DNA of 64,000 nt from contig NZ_JXMS01000005.1 in NCBI RefSeq assembly GCF_001672295.1, positions 92,379 to 156,378 on the forward strand. Direction: 5' to 3'. The notes beneath the pieces are model-generated. The model was not told the DNA's origin, searched no databases, and saw nothing but the letters and a program-made list of their open reading frames with translations. The stretch's first letter is position 1. Each line of letters opens with the position of its first letter. Origin of the DNA: Halodesulfovibrio spirochaetisodalis. Lineage in GTDB: Bacteria; Desulfobacterota; Desulfovibrionia; Desulfovibrionales; Desulfovibrionaceae. Below are positions 8,941-18,544 of the stretch, piece by piece. The position numbers and the translations under genes were made by a program.

Positions 8941-9948
8941 ATGAGCGATACCAATAAACCTTATCTTCGATGCGAAGGTCTGAGCCGCGCTTTCGTCAAA
9001 AAGCTCGATTTAGCAGGCCGTATTGCCCGTTCCCTTGGTTCCAACTTACGTGAGGAACGGGTACAGGCAGTTGATTCCGTAGACCTTTCTGTCATGCCGG
9101 GCGAAGTGCTTGGTCTTGTGGGCGAATCCGGTTGTGGTAAATCAACATTGGGCCGCATGCTCTGCGGTATTCTGCCACGGAGTGAAGGAAAGATTTACTA
9201 CAAAGGGCAGGACATAGACAGCCTTTCTGCGCAAGAAATCAAGAACTACAATATTAATGTTCAGATGATCTTTCAGGACCCTTTCGCGTCCTTGAACCCG
9301 CGTAAACGTGTCCGGAATATTATTGGAGAAGCTCCGCTTTTCCATAAGCTGACAACATCTTCTGAGCTGGATGACTATCTTGCCAAAGTAATGCTGCGCT
9401 GCGGACTTGACCCGTCATACACACATCGCTACCCGCATCAGTTCTCAGGCGGTCAGCGACAGCGTATCGGCATTGCCCGTGCTATGGCTGTACAGCCTGA
9501 ATGCCTTGTCTGTGATGAATCTGTTGCAGCGCTGGATGTTTCCATTCAGGCACAGATTCTGAACTTGTTTATGGAACTGCGTAATGAGCTGAACCTGACG
9601 TGTCTGTTCATCAGCCACGACCTTGGAGTTGTGGAGCATATCTCTGACAGAATCGCAGTGATGTACCTTGGACGTGTTGTTGAAGTTGCTCCTGTTGAGG
9701 ATATCTTCAACTCTCCGTTCCACCCGTACACCAAAGCACTGCTTGATGAAGTTCCAAGACTTGATCGCCGCGGCGTCGACTTTACTCCGCTTGCAGGTGA
9801 AATCCCTTCCCCGCTTGATCCGCCATCCGGTTGCCACTTCCACCCTCGATGTCCGCACGTAATGGATATCTGTAAAAAAGAAGCACCCGTTGATATGGAA
9901 ATTGCCCCTGGTCGCAGGGCATGTTGCCATCTGGCTACTATGCGATAA
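8941..9948 (+). CDS. ABC transporter ATP-binding protein, DppF/OppF-like
   Basis: The 335-residue second ATPase has Walker A GESGCGKS, signature FSGGQRQR, Walker B LVCDESVAALD (Ser where the usual motif has Pro) and H-loop SHDLG. Its C-terminus has a Cys motif (CHFHPRCPHVMDIC) like that of its partner. It begins nine bases after the DppD-like stop and is the last gene of the operon, which ends at the hairpin at 9984-10017. Confidence 0.94.
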   Translation: MSDTNKPYLRCEGLSRAFVKKLDLAGRIARSLGSNLREERVQAVDSVDLSVMPGEVLGLVGESGCGKSTLGRMLCGILPRSEGKIYYKGQDIDSLSAQEIKNYNINVQMIFQDPFASLNPRKRVRNIIGEAPLFHKLTTSSELDDYLAKVMLRCGLDPSYTHRYPHQFSGGQRQRIGIARAMAVQPECLVCDESVAALDVSIQAQILNLFMELRNELNLTCLFISHDLGVVEHISDRIAVMYLGRVVEVAPVEDIFNSPFHPYTKALLDEVPRLDRRGVDFTPLAGEIPSPLDPPSGCHFHPRCPHVMDICKKEAPVDMEIAPGRRACCHLATMR

Positions 9949-9983
9949 TATTTTATAATTCCTTTCAGACTATAATAAGCGTT

Positions 9984-10017
9984 AAACGGCTCTGTAATAA
10001 CAGAGCCGTTTTTTTTT
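9984..10017 (+). terminator. Intrinsic terminator of the ABC importer operon
   Basis: An 11-bp stem (9984-9994 with 10001-10011, loop TAATAA) leads into a T-run that reaches 10017. Confidence 0.9.
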
Positions 10018-10443
10018 GCATAACGTATCTTTTTCATACGAAAGGAAATGATCACATGAAGTGACACTGCAATACTATTTACACGTCCTCCAACCACACA
10101 AAACAAATAGTTTACTTTATGTGCACCATACTTTTTTTACATTTTTTACAATTACTACTGTCTTCTTATAATGATCACCCCCATTAAAACAATAGCGCAC
10201 GGCTTATCACTCACCATTTTTCTTTACGAAATTTATGCAGTTATAACAGTATGTAAAGTTGTAAAACATGCTTCATGCCCCTTAAGACATAATATTGTCC
10301 ACCGAAGAGAATTGAGAGAACACTTTAGTAAATGAGAGAACATACTCACTACGCAATACGTTGTATTTATTTGTCATACGTAATTCTACAATCTGCCTTA
10401 CTCTCGTAATGAATACTTTCTAGCCTCATTTGACGGAGGAGCT
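10018..10443 (+). other. Intergenic region upstream of the chemoreceptor gene
   Basis: This is AT-rich DNA without an open frame I can support. It should contain the chemoreceptor promoter. I searched by eye for a flagellar sigma-28 pattern (TAAA-N15-GCCGATAA) and did not find one. Confidence 0.35.
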
Positions 10444-12573
10444 ATGCAATTCAAATCACTCAAGACTAAACTTCTGTTTATTATTTCAGGAAGTTCTACT
10501 GTATTCATCGGAGCTTTACTCGCTGTCACGATCAACTTTACACGTACTGCAACTATTGAAGCTGCCAGAGTCATTACACAGGATGCAGCAGAGAAGCAGG
10601 CATTACTTGTTAAGCAGGAATTTGACGACGGCTTTGCAGTGGCGCGTACACTGGCAAATACAGTTGAAGGATTACTTGCGTACAACAATTCACCTGACCG
10701 TGAGCGTTTTTCCAGCATCATGCAGCAGGTCGCTATCAAACAAAGCAAATTGTACGGCGTATGGATGGCGACCGAGCCTCAGCTTTTCGATGGAAGAGAT
10801 GCACAATTTGCAAATGACGGAAAGTTCAGCGCTGCTGACGGGCGATTCATTCCCTACTGGAGTAAGTCAGATGGTGCACTGGCATTAGCCCCTTGCACTG
10901 ACCTTAACGGTGAATGGTATACCTACAGCAGGGACACCAAAGAAGAAGCCGCCACCGTCGTTACAGAATACACAAGTACTGGGGGTTCCAAATACAGTGT
11001 ATCCAGCCTTTCCATACCTGTTCTTGTAAACGGCAAGGCAATAGGTGTTGTTGGTGTGGATTTATCTGCGGATTTCCTCAAAAACATTGTGAACAACATC
11101 AAGGCATTCAACGGGAACTGCAAAATGAGCCTCATCGCGTCTGACGGCACCATCCAAGCGGCAACTCAAGCCCCGGAACTGCTTGGAACACCGTACGCAG
11201 ATCTGATTCAAGACGGCAGCGCGTTACTGCAAAATGCAATGCGCGGCAGCGTTACCATCAGCGAAACTGATACAGACTTACGGGTGCTGGTTCCTGTTAC
11301 TCTGGGTAATGCCCATAAGAACTGGGTTGTTTCCTTATCTGTCCCTATGGACATTGTCCTTGCCAAAGCAGACCAGATTACCAATACACTGCTCATCACA
11401 GGTGTCGCCGGCCTCCTCATTGCACTGGCAGCTATTATGTATCTTGTCCGGATAATCTCCAACCCGATCATTGAAACCTCTTCAGTCATTACTAAAATTG
11501 CTGAAGGCGATTTATCTGTTCGCTGCCACCCGCACGGGCAAGATGAAATTGCAGACATGCAGCATGCTGTAAACAGCATGGCTGAAACTCTTGGGAAAAA
11601 TATAGAAGAAATTGAACATAATCTGGAAGAAGTGCAACTTCGTTCAGAAGAGGCTGAACAAGCAACGGCAAAAGCCGAACAAGCGCAGCAGGAAGCAACA
11701 GAGGCGCACCGGAATGGTCAGCTTGCAGCAGCAGGCCAGCTTGAAGTCCTTGTGCAGAACCTGACCACTGTTTCTTCAGAGCTAACAACACAAATTCAAA
11801 CCACGTCTGAAGGCGTTGCTCAGCAAGATACGCGAAACAGTGAAACAGCCACGGCTATGGAAGAAATGAACAGTACCATTCTGGAAGTCTCGCGCAACGC
11901 TTCTGAAGCTGCCACAAGTGTGGAAGCAGTCTCCCATGAGGCACAATCCGGTCTGGTTGTTGTTGAAAAATCTGTTTCCACAATCCAGAACGTCCATTCC
12001 CTCAGCGAACATCTGAAAAAAGAAATGGGACAGCTGGGTGAACAGGTTGAATCTATCAGCGATATTCTTAATGTCATCAGTGACATTGCAGACCAGACGA
12101 ACCTGTTGGCACTGAACGCTGCCATTGAAGCTGCACGGGCAGGTGATGCCGGACGAGGATTTGCTGTTGTTGCTGATGAAGTACGTAAGCTTGCGGAAAA
12201 CACCATGGAAGCAACCAGCCGTGTTGGAACTGCTATCCAAACCATTCAGTCCGGTACACAGCAGAACATTGATGCCATGTCCAACACTGCTGTCGCTGTT
12301 GAAGAGGCAACTCAGCTTGTTACAGAATCCGGTGAAGCTTTTGACCGTATTGTATCCAAAGTTACCCCTGCAACAGATCAGGTTCGGGCGATCGCCACTG
12401 CTGCGGAACAGCAATCAGCAGCAAGCGAAGAAATTACTCAGGCAATAGATGAAATAAGTCACATCTCCACAGTCACTGCTGACAAAATGCAGCAGGCAGA
12501 AACCTCGGTCTGCACACTGGGGGATGTATCTGACTCACTTAAAAATATGATGCACAATCTGCAACAAGGATAG
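10444..12573 (+). CDS. Methyl-accepting chemotaxis protein with dCache-type periplasmic sensor
   Basis: The 709-residue chemoreceptor has a first transmembrane helix (about residues 9-30) and a periplasmic double-Cache-like ligand domain (about 35-310). A second helix (about 313-335) is followed by HAMP (about 336-390), a Glu/Gln/Ala-rich coiled coil, and the signalling hairpin tip [18 protein letters not shown] in the C-terminal half. The periplasmic region contains GEWY and GVVGVDLS elements common in dCache sensors; the ligand is not identifiable. There is no C-terminal CheR/CheB tether pentapeptide. GGAGGA precedes the ATG by three to four bases. It is monocistronic, and its promoter lies in the 490-base upstream gap. 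Confidence 0.93.
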   Translation: MQFKSLKTKLLFIISGSSTVFIGALLAVTINFTRTATIEAARVITQDAAEKQALLVKQEFDDGFAVARTLANTVEGLLAYNNSPDRERFSSIMQQVAIKQSKLYGVWMATEPQLFDGRDAQFANDGKFSAADGRFIPYWSKSDGALALAPCTDLNGEWYTYSRDTKEEAATVVTEYTSTGGSKYSVSSLSIPVLVNGKAIGVVGVDLSADFLKNIVNNIKAFNGNCKMSLIASDGTIQAATQAPELLGTPYADLIQDGSALLQNAMRGSVTISETDTDLRVLVPVTLGNAHKNWVVSLSVPMDIVLAKADQITNTLLITGVAGLLIALAAIMYLVRIISNPIIETSSVITKIAEGDLSVRCHPHGQDEIADMQHAVNSMAETLGKNIEEIEHNLEEVQLRSEEAEQATAKAEQAQQEATEAHRNGQLAAAGQLEVLVQNLTTVSSELTTQIQTTSEGVAQQDTRNSETATAMEEMNSTILEVSRNASEAATSVEAVSHEAQSGLVVVEKSVSTIQNVHSLSEHLKKEMGQLGEQVESISDILNVISDIADQTNLLALNAAIEAARAGDAGRGFAVVADEVRKLAENTMEATSRVGTAIQTIQSGTQQNIDAMSNTAVAVEEATQLVTESGEAFDRIVSKVTPATDQVRAIATAAEQQSAASEEITQAIDEISHISTVTADKMQQAETSVCTLGDVSDSLKNMMHNLQQG

Positions 12574-12583
12574 CGCATACATA

Positions 12584-12624
12584 GCAAAGCCCCTGCCAAC
12601 TTCATCCTCCGGCAGGGGCTTTGC
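12584..12624. terminator. Strong hairpin between convergent genes
   Basis: A 14-bp stem (12584-12597 with 12611-12624) lies between the chemoreceptor and the convergent MocR-type gene. It lacks a clear T-run on either side, so it may act as a barrier or stability element as much as a classical terminator. Confidence 0.6.
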
Positions 12625-12660
12625 CTATCAGCATATTGTAACGTCCAATACGTTGGATAA

Positions 12661-14103
12661 TTATGAGCTCTGATCAATCTGTTGCTGAGCAAGGTTCCCG
12701 ATAGTCTTCAGCCCCGCCTGCATCTCCTCGTTCCAAAAACCTACACAGGAAAGACGAACAAAGTTTGTAAAACTCTCGCTCGTAGAAAAGATAGCACCGG
12801 GCGCAATACTAATATTATGCTTTTTCGCATCAAAAAACAGCTTTGTCCCATCAACCTTTTTAGGCAGCTCCACCCATAACACTCCACCGCCTTTCGGCTG
12901 TGTCGCTCTTGTTCCCTCAGGGAAATATTCCGGCAGGAACTGCTGCATGACTGCTCTCTGGTTTTGAATAGCAGTGCGCAACTTTCGTAAATGCCTGTCA
13001 TACATACCCTCTTCCAGATACGTTCCAACAGCAAGCTGCAAAGGAGTTGTGCAGGAAACATTTGTTGTCGCCTTAATTTCCAGCGCCTTATCCAGTTTCT
13101 TTCCCGGAAGCATATATCCAACCCTGAAACCGGCTGAAATAGTTTTGGAGAATGATGAACAGTGAATAACATTCCCTGTTGTATCGTACGATTTAAGCGG
13201 ACGCGGTCGCGCCTCCATATCACAGTACAAATCACCTGAAACATCATCTTCAATCAGTGGAATGTTGTGACTGTCACATAATTCTACAATAGCCTGCTTG
13301 GCCTCATCTGGAATTACCGCCCCGTCAGGGTTATTAAAATTGGGTGCCAGAATACACGCAGCAATATTAAAACTGGAAAAGGCTCTGTCCAAATCCCGCG
13401 GAGAAACGCCGTGCGTAGGGCTGGATGCCACTTCAATAGCTCTCAGCCCAAGGTTTTCAAGCAACTGTAAAAAGCAAAAATACGTTGGGGACTGAATAAC
13501 AACACTGTCCCCCGGACGGGTTGTAGAACGAAGAGCAAGATACAGTGCTTCCATTGCACCAAAGGTTACAAGGACATCGTTACCGGTAACTCGGCACCCG
13601 TGTTCCTGCATACGCCAGCCAATCTGTTTACGTAGCAGCGAATTGCCCTGAATGGACTCATACCCCATCACATCCTGTCCGTATGTTCTGAGGACTGAAT
13701 TCATAATCCGAGCCATTGCCTTATGCGGAAGCAAAGAGCTGTCTGCACAAATACAGCCGAACGGAAGCATGTCCTTTTCACCCACAATCCCGAGTACTGT
13801 CTGGATAAGCTGTATCCTGCTCAGCTTACCCATCTGAACATCATGTTCCGGTGACTCAGGGATAGGTAGCGGAGCAGTCTTTTGACGAACGTAATATCCA
13901 GAACGCGGGCGAGCTTCGATTATCCCTTTTTTCTCCAGTTCCATATAGGCATGCGTGACTGTTGCCAGAGATACGTGCATTTTCTGGCTTATCTCACGGA
14001 GCGAAGGAAGCTTCTCACCTACCGCAAATCTGCCCGAGTCAATCATATCACGCAAATAATGTTCAAGATTCTGGTACTTAAAATCTTTGGATACTGCCTG
14101 CAT
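12661..14103 (-). CDS. MocR/PdxR-type regulator: GntR winged helix fused to aminotransferase domain
   Basis: In this 480-residue fusion, residues about 8-75 form a GntR winged-helix domain (PSLREISQKMHVSLATVTHAY). The rest is a fold-type-I aminotransferase with the PLP-binding Lys in SFSKTIS and the Asp of EDDVSGDLY. MocR regulators use bound PLP or an amino-acid aldimine as effector rather than as a catalyst (family knowledge). The gene is divergent from azlC with 121 bases between the two starts, and it most likely controls that amino-acid exporter (inference from context). Control of its own PLP metabolism, as in PdxR, is less likely because no pdxST genes are nearby. Confidence 0.88.
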   Translation of the reverse strand: MQAVSKDFKYQNLEHYLRDMIDSGRFAVGEKLPSLREISQKMHVSLATVTHAYMELEKKGIIEARPRSGYYVRQKTAPLPIPESPEHDVQMGKLSRIQLIQTVLGIVGEKDMLPFGCICADSSLLPHKAMARIMNSVLRTYGQDVMGYESIQGNSLLRKQIGWRMQEHGCRVTGNDVLVTFGAMEALYLALRSTTRPGDSVVIQSPTYFCFLQLLENLGLRAIEVASSPTHGVSPRDLDRAFSSFNIAACILAPNFNNPDGAVIPDEAKQAIVELCDSHNIPLIEDDVSGDLYCDMEARPRPLKSYDTTGNVIHCSSFSKTISAGFRVGYMLPGKKLDKALEIKATTNVSCTTPLQLAVGTYLEEGMYDRHLRKLRTAIQNQRAVMQQFLPEYFPEGTRATQPKGGGVLWVELPKKVDGTKLFFDAKKHNISIAPGAIFSTSESFTNFVRLSCVGFWNEEMQAGLKTIGNLAQQQIDQSS

Positions 14104-14224
14104 AGCTCACCTGTCTGTTTTTCAGCAATCTGTACTTATCGTTTTTTGTAAAATCTGCATCTGTCATGTTGTCAGATTTTGTGTTTCTATTCAAGCAGAT
14201 CGAAGCACACAAAAGGAAGAAAAT

Positions 14225-14962
14225 ATGCAAAGCGAAGCAATTGAAAACACAGCCACTTCTATCGTGAGCACAACCAGTACCTTGCGCGCCGATATAGCGG
14301 ACGGCATCAAACAATCCATTCCCATCATTATCGGATTTATTCCTGTCGGCTTTGCATTCGGCGTCCTGGCTACTAAGAATGGGGTTCCCGGCTATCTAAC
14401 AGTTCTCATGTCTATTCTTGTATTAGCAGGATCATCACAGTTTATTGCTGTCAGTCTGTTTGCAGCCGCCATGTCGCCTATCACAATCATCATCACAACG
14501 TTTATTGTAAATCTGCGGCACTTCCTTATGTCAGCTGCCATAGCTCCGCATCTTTCAAAAATGAGTTTAACACGCAAGCTGTTATTCAGTTTTCAGCTCA
14601 TTGATGAAAGCTTCGCCATTCATATGGCTAACATTGACCGGAATCACTTCGGAGAAGTGCAGGCAATCACGCTGAACTGCATCGCGCATTTCTGCTGGTC
14701 ATTCGGCACGCTACTCGGAGTCTATGGCTCACACCTGATAACGGACATCAAACCTCTTGGATTTGATTACGCACTTCCGTCCATGTTCGTTCTCCTGCTC
14801 ATCTGGCAGATGAAATCAAACATGCATGCCATTGTTGCGTTTCTATCTGCCATAACAGCTGTCTTGCTCTACCTTGCCGGTGTTGAACAGTTGTGTGTAA
14901 TCCTTGCTGCTATTATCGGCGCAACAACAGGAGTAGTGTTATGCAGTATTCGCACGAAATAA
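14225..14962 (+). CDS. azlC: AzlC-family branched-chain amino acid exporter, large subunit
   Basis: The 245-residue membrane protein has the AzlC start (IPIIIGFIPVGFAFGVLA) and several helices. The family exports branched-chain amino acids and analogues together with the small AzlD partner. The ATG at 14225, preceded by AGGAAG, is chosen over an upstream frame extension that would run into the divergent regulator's start. The hydrophilic 30-residue N-terminus is slightly longer than usual. The azlD start lies inside its 3' end. Confidence 0.88.
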   Translation: MQSEAIENTATSIVSTTSTLRADIADGIKQSIPIIIGFIPVGFAFGVLATKNGVPGYLTVLMSILVLAGSSQFIAVSLFAAAMSPITIIITTFIVNLRHFLMSAAIAPHLSKMSLTRKLLFSFQLIDESFAIHMANIDRNHFGEVQAITLNCIAHFCWSFGTLLGVYGSHLITDIKPLGFDYALPSMFVLLLIWQMKSNMHAIVAFLSAITAVLLYLAGVEQLCVILAAIIGATTGVVLCSIRTK

Positions 14963-15276
14963 TTTTTCTCACTATCGTAGGCATGATGGCTGTAACATAT
15001 ATCCCTCGTCTGTTGCCAATTGCCTTACTTTCAAACAAACAATTTCCTGAAGTTGTGACCCGTTGGCTCAGCTTTGTACCGGCAGCAATTCTCAGTGCCT
15101 TGCTGGCCCCTTCTCTCTTCATTCAGGACGGTTCACTTTCATTTTCTTTTGACAATAAATACCTGTGGTCTTCCATCCCAGTCTTTATTGTTGCCATGCG
15201 CACAAAAAGCTTTTTTGGAACAATCCTCACAGGAATGATCGTTATTGCCGGATGGCGCTATGTTCTGTCTATGTAA
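14941..15276 (+). CDS. azlD: AzlD-family branched-chain amino acid exporter, small subunit
   Basis: The 111-residue protein has three to four hydrophobic helices and the AzlD motif TYIPRLLPIALL near the N-terminus. It overlaps azlC by 22 bases, with AGGAG before the ATG inside azlC, so the two are translationally coupled. Together they would form the export channel. The pair is transcribed away from the MocR-type regulator at 14103. Confidence 0.87.
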   Translation: MQYSHEIIFLTIVGMMAVTYIPRLLPIALLSNKQFPEVVTRWLSFVPAAILSALLAPSLFIQDGSLSFSFDNKYLWSSIPVFIVAMRTKSFFGTILTGMIVIAGWRYVLSM

Positions 15277-15410
15277 GTAGCCTCAACATTTTGTTATTTG
15301 TCACCCATCCGTCAAATTGCAGTGCATGAACACCTCGGATTCACCCAATCCGTCCCTTTCGTTAACCAGATAGTCATGCGGACTCTCGCCATGTTTATGC
15401 ATGCAATCTT

Positions 15411-15455
15411 GTAAGCCTTGCCAACAGATATGTTGGCAAGGCTTACTTGTTTTTT
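15411..15455 (+). terminator. Intrinsic terminator downstream of azlCD
   Basis: A perfect 16-bp stem (15411-15426 with 15431-15446, loop GATA) is followed by a T-rich run. It is one of the strongest terminators in the window, 134 bases after the azlD stop. Confidence 0.88.
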
Positions 15456-15629
15456 ACGAGCAGAAACCAGAATCCGACTCAAAAAATCTTCATTTTTTCT
15501 TAAGAACCTATAGATTATATCTACGGAAAAACACTGTTCAGTTCTAACGCAGGGTTGACTTTACAAATCAGCCTTCGTAAAAATCCATGACCATGACTAA
15601 CGGTCATTTTGTGAATTTTGATTCACAGC

Positions 15630-16256
15630 ATGATCAAGCGAGAAAATTACACCTTGAAGTACAAAACAACACGACATGAAAAAGCGGAAAAAGCAGCCCG
15701 CGACCGAATCCAGAAAAGTGGCATTCATATCCTTAAAACAATTGGATTAAAATGTTTCACCATGGCTAAGGTTGCAGAGCATGCTGAAATTGCAAAAGGC
15801 TCTTTGTACAGGCATTTTTCCAGTAAAGAAGAGTTATTGCTCTCCATTTTAGACTGCTATTATGAGCCGCTGAATCAAATAATTTTTGATATTTACAAAA
15901 AGGATATCGAACCGCTTGAGAAAATCCGGCAATACCTCATTGCCTCGTTCAAGCACTGTGAATATGCTCCCGAGTTATTTTGTGAACTTCACGGCGCTTT
16001 CGGTCAGCTTACAGAGATTGATCTCAAAACCAGACGATCAACGTACTGGGACGTAATAAGAGTCATCATCAAAACTCTTGAAGACGGCATACAAAGCAAG
16101 CAATTTCGACCGCTCAATGCTGAACTGACGGCTTATTACCTTACAGACGCGACTGAAGGCTCTATAGTGCGACGCATCCTGACCCGATGCACACACTCGC
16201 CAGAAGAAGAAATACGAGAAATATTTGCTTTAGTTGAAAACGGAATCAGTAAATAA
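15630..16256 (+). CDS. TetR/AcrR family transcriptional regulator
   Basis: The protein of about 208 residues has an N-terminal TetR helix-turn-helix (about residues 25-65, ending GSLYRHFSSKEELL) and a helical ligand domain without recognisable identity. The start is uncertain: ATG at 15630, an upstream TTG at 15618 and an internal TTG are all in frame, and none has a good Shine-Dalgarno site. The basic N-terminal extension before the domain is longer than usual. It stands alone, with no adjacent efflux gene to name as target. Confidence 0.82.
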   Translation: MIKRENYTLKYKTTRHEKAEKAARDRIQKSGIHILKTIGLKCFTMAKVAEHAEIAKGSLYRHFSSKEELLLSILDCYYEPLNQIIFDIYKKDIEPLEKIRQYLIASFKHCEYAPELFCELHGAFGQLTEIDLKTRRSTYWDVIRVIIKTLEDGIQSKQFRPLNAELTAYYLTDATEGSIVRRILTRCTHSPEEEIREIFALVENGISK

Positions 16257-16394
16257 CCTTACTGTTTCAAACGAACGCGGCCTGACCTCTGCCTTCGTAT
16301 AATATGGATACTGCGTGTAATTTGACCAGTACACCAGCTTCCATTTGACAGATGATACACACTTTATTCTATTTTTACTTAGCTGGACTTACAC

Positions 16395-17060
16395 ATGAAC
16401 AACAGCTCTCTCAGACCAATACGCCTCCTTGTTGTAGACAACCACGAAATTTTTCGAATAGGACTGCGTGAAAGCCTTTCCAAGCATGCTGACATGTCCA
16501 TTGTTGGTGAAGCATCCAATGGAAACGATGCCCTTGCTCAGGCAAAATTACTCACTCCAGACGTTATCCTTATGAATATCAGCATGCCTGTCATGGACGG
16601 CGTGCAGACAAGTCAGGAGCTCAAAAAGCTTAACCTGTCCAGCAGGATCATTATCCTGACCAATAACACATCTGGAGACATTGTTTTCTCAGCCATCAAG
16701 TCCGGTGCCATGGGCTACCTTCTTAAAGACATTGCGGCTGAAGAACTCGCCCAGTACATTCGCAAGGTAAATCAGGGAGAACCTGCGTTTACACCATCTA
16801 TTGCTCTTGAAGCACTTTCCATTATTGCTACTCCGGGTGAGCCTAAGCATGTTGAATCTCATCCGCTCACTCCAAGAGAAGTAGAAATTCTGCAGCTTGT
16901 TGCTGAAGGGAAAGGAAACAAGACAATTGCTACAGAGCTTACTGTGAGCGAAGCTACTGTAAGCACACATATGAACAACATTCTTACCAAGCTTCATCTG
17001 TCAAACAGAGTGCAGGCAACTCTGTACGCTCTGCGTAAGGGACTTTCCACACTTACCTAA
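16395..17060 (+). CDS. NarL/FixJ-type response regulator with atypical receiver (phospho-acceptor Asp replaced by Asn)
   Basis: The 221-residue protein has a receiver domain (about residues 9-125) joined to a LuxR helix-turn-helix (about 155-215, TPREVEILQLVAEGKGNKTI). The acidic pocket is altered. The first motif reads VVDNHE, so the usual second Asp is Asn16. The phospho-acceptor position reads LMNISMP, giving Asn61 (codon AAT, 16575-16577) in place of Asp. The conserved Thr (ILT) and Lys (LLKD) remain. Phosphorylation by a kinase in the normal way therefore looks impossible. It is an orphan with no kinase beside it. It may be constitutively active or respond to another signal, as in known aspartate-less receivers. 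Confidence 0.88.
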   Translation: MNNSSLRPIRLLVVDNHEIFRIGLRESLSKHADMSIVGEASNGNDALAQAKLLTPDVILMNISMPVMDGVQTSQELKKLNLSSRIIILTNNTSGDIVFSAIKSGAMGYLLKDIAAEELAQYIRKVNQGEPAFTPSIALEALSIIATPGEPKHVESHPLTPREVEILQLVAEGKGNKTIATELTVSEATVSTHMNNILTKLHLSNRVQATLYALRKGLSTLT

Positions 17061-17180
17061 CCGTGGCAACAGACTGCTTCTTCACCCTGACAGCTACAAC
17101 GGATCAAACCAGCTGGTTATCTAGCTCCTCGATCCCTTTTATCATACTATACAGTACGGTGGCCTATCTCACCGATCACC

Positions 17181-17217
17181 AAAAAGCCCTGCTACAGAAT
17201 TTGTAGCAGGGCTTTTT
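17181..17217. terminator. Bidirectional intrinsic terminator
   Basis: A 16-bp stem (17181-17196 with 17202-17217, loop GAATT) has A-run and T-run ends. It lies downstream of the response-regulator gene. Confidence 0.85.
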
Positions 17218-17251
17218 GGCGTGTTCCAATGCCTCCTGATGATGACTCAAC

Positions 17252-17279
17252 AAAAAAGGGGTGCCCAAATGGGCACCCC
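17252..17279 (-). terminator. Intrinsic terminator of the porin gene
   Basis: GGGGTGCCC (17258-17266) pairs with 17271-17279. On the minus strand the stem is followed by T6, complementary to 17252-17257. Confidence 0.9.
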
Positions 17280-17326
17280 TTGGAGTGGCTGTTGCACACT
17301 GACTTTGTGAAAACGAAGCTTCTAGA

Positions 17327-18544
17327 TTAGAAGTTGTATTTTGCGCCTACAGCAGCTTTGAAAACGTTGTCTACGTCTTTTGCAGTGCCTTTGTCGAAAT
17401 CAGTACCTGCGTAAGCGAGGTCGAAGATGAAGTCGAGGTTAGGGTATGCAGCGTAAACAGTTACGAAGTCAAATTCGTAAGCGGAGTCGTCGTCGCCCCA
17501 GCTTTCGATGTCTTTAGAGCTGTCGTTGGTACCACGGAGGTAGGTAGCGCGAACAGTGTGAGTTACGTTTTCGATGAAAGTGATTTCAGAAGCCTGGAGG
17601 GAAACACCCCATTTACCGATAGCGCTGCCGAAGGTAGCATCAGTAGAGGTAGCAGCTGCACCGTAACCTACGAGAGTAGTTGGAGCTGCGTTGAGGTTGT
17701 TGTCGCCACCAGCGAATGGCATGATGCCTTCGCCGTCGCTGTCGTTACCGGAACCGTACCAAGCAACGAATGCAGGAACTGCGAAGTCAGTTGCGTAAGC
17801 AGCTTTACCAGCGAGGAAGTAACCAGCGTCGAGGCTAGTAGATTTACCGTATACACCGTCGAATGCGAGGGTGAGGTTTTCTACTGGAGCAGCTTCAACA
17901 GCGATACCGTACCACTGAGTTTCTTTGCCGTTAGCAACTGGGGACTGTTTGCCGTTGTTAGCAAACATGAAGTATGGGCTTACAGAAACAACACCGAGAT
18001 CTGCGGAGAGGATACCACCGAAGAGGTCAGTTGTAGATTTAGAAGTTGTGCCTTTGTAAGGACGTGCGAAGAAGCCAGTAACGTTAACGTTACCAACTGG
18101 TGCGCTAGCTACGATACCAGCAACGTCGTTACCGAGAACTGGGGAGCCCATTACAGCACCTGGGAGAGAAAGACCCTGGATACCGGAACGTACTTTAACA
18201 ACAGTGCTTGGAAGCATGAAAGTCATGTAAGCACGTTTGGTTTCGATGTTAACACCGTCAGCACCGAGACCACCACCGGAACCGCCGCCAACTTTGCCGT
18301 TCTGCTTACCCCAAGTCTGGTCGATTTCGAAGAATACGGTACCGGAGAGGGACTCAGAAGCAACGATGTCGATCTGGGAACGGAAACGCTGGGAGAAGTC
18401 GTTAGTTTTCTTACCAGCGTCAATGCTCTGGTAATCGTAACCTGTGTAGAGGTAACCAGTAGCTTTAAACTCAGCAGCAGATGCGCCAAAAGCAGCACCA
18501 AGCACCATGCATGCAGCAAGTGCGAGAACGATAATACGTTTCAT
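17327..18544 (-). CDS. Outer membrane porin (Desulfovibrio-type homotrimeric porin family)
   Basis: The 405-residue protein has a Sec signal peptide (about residues 1-23, ending ASAA), then EFKATGYLYTGYDYQS and a series of amphipathic beta strands. It ends in a C-terminal Phe (KYNF), the sorting signal for the barrel assembly machinery. The ATG at 18544 is preferred to an upstream frame extension because AAGGA precedes it and the signal peptide then starts normally. Members are abundant general porins in Desulfovibrio. Heavy use of a few preferred codons and a very strong terminator fit a highly expressed gene. It is monocistronic with a long upstream regulatory region. Confidence 0.85.
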   Translation of the reverse strand: MKRIIVLALAACMVLGAAFGASAAEFKATGYLYTGYDYQSIDAGKKTNDFSQRFRSQIDIVASESLSGTVFFEIDQTWGKQNGKVGGGSGGGLGADGVNIETKRAYMTFMLPSTVVKVRSGIQGLSLPGAVMGSPVLGNDVAGIVASAPVGNVNVTGFFARPYKGTTSKSTTDLFGGILSADLGVVSVSPYFMFANNGKQSPVANGKETQWYGIAVEAAPVENLTLAFDGVYGKSTSLDAGYFLAGKAAYATDFAVPAFVAWYGSGNDSDGEGIMPFAGGDNNLNAAPTTLVGYGAAATSTDATFGSAIGKWGVSLQASEITFIENVTHTVRATYLRGTNDSSKDIESWGDDDSAYEFDFVTVYAAYPNLDFIFDLAYAGTDFDKGTAKDVDNVFKAAVGAKYNF

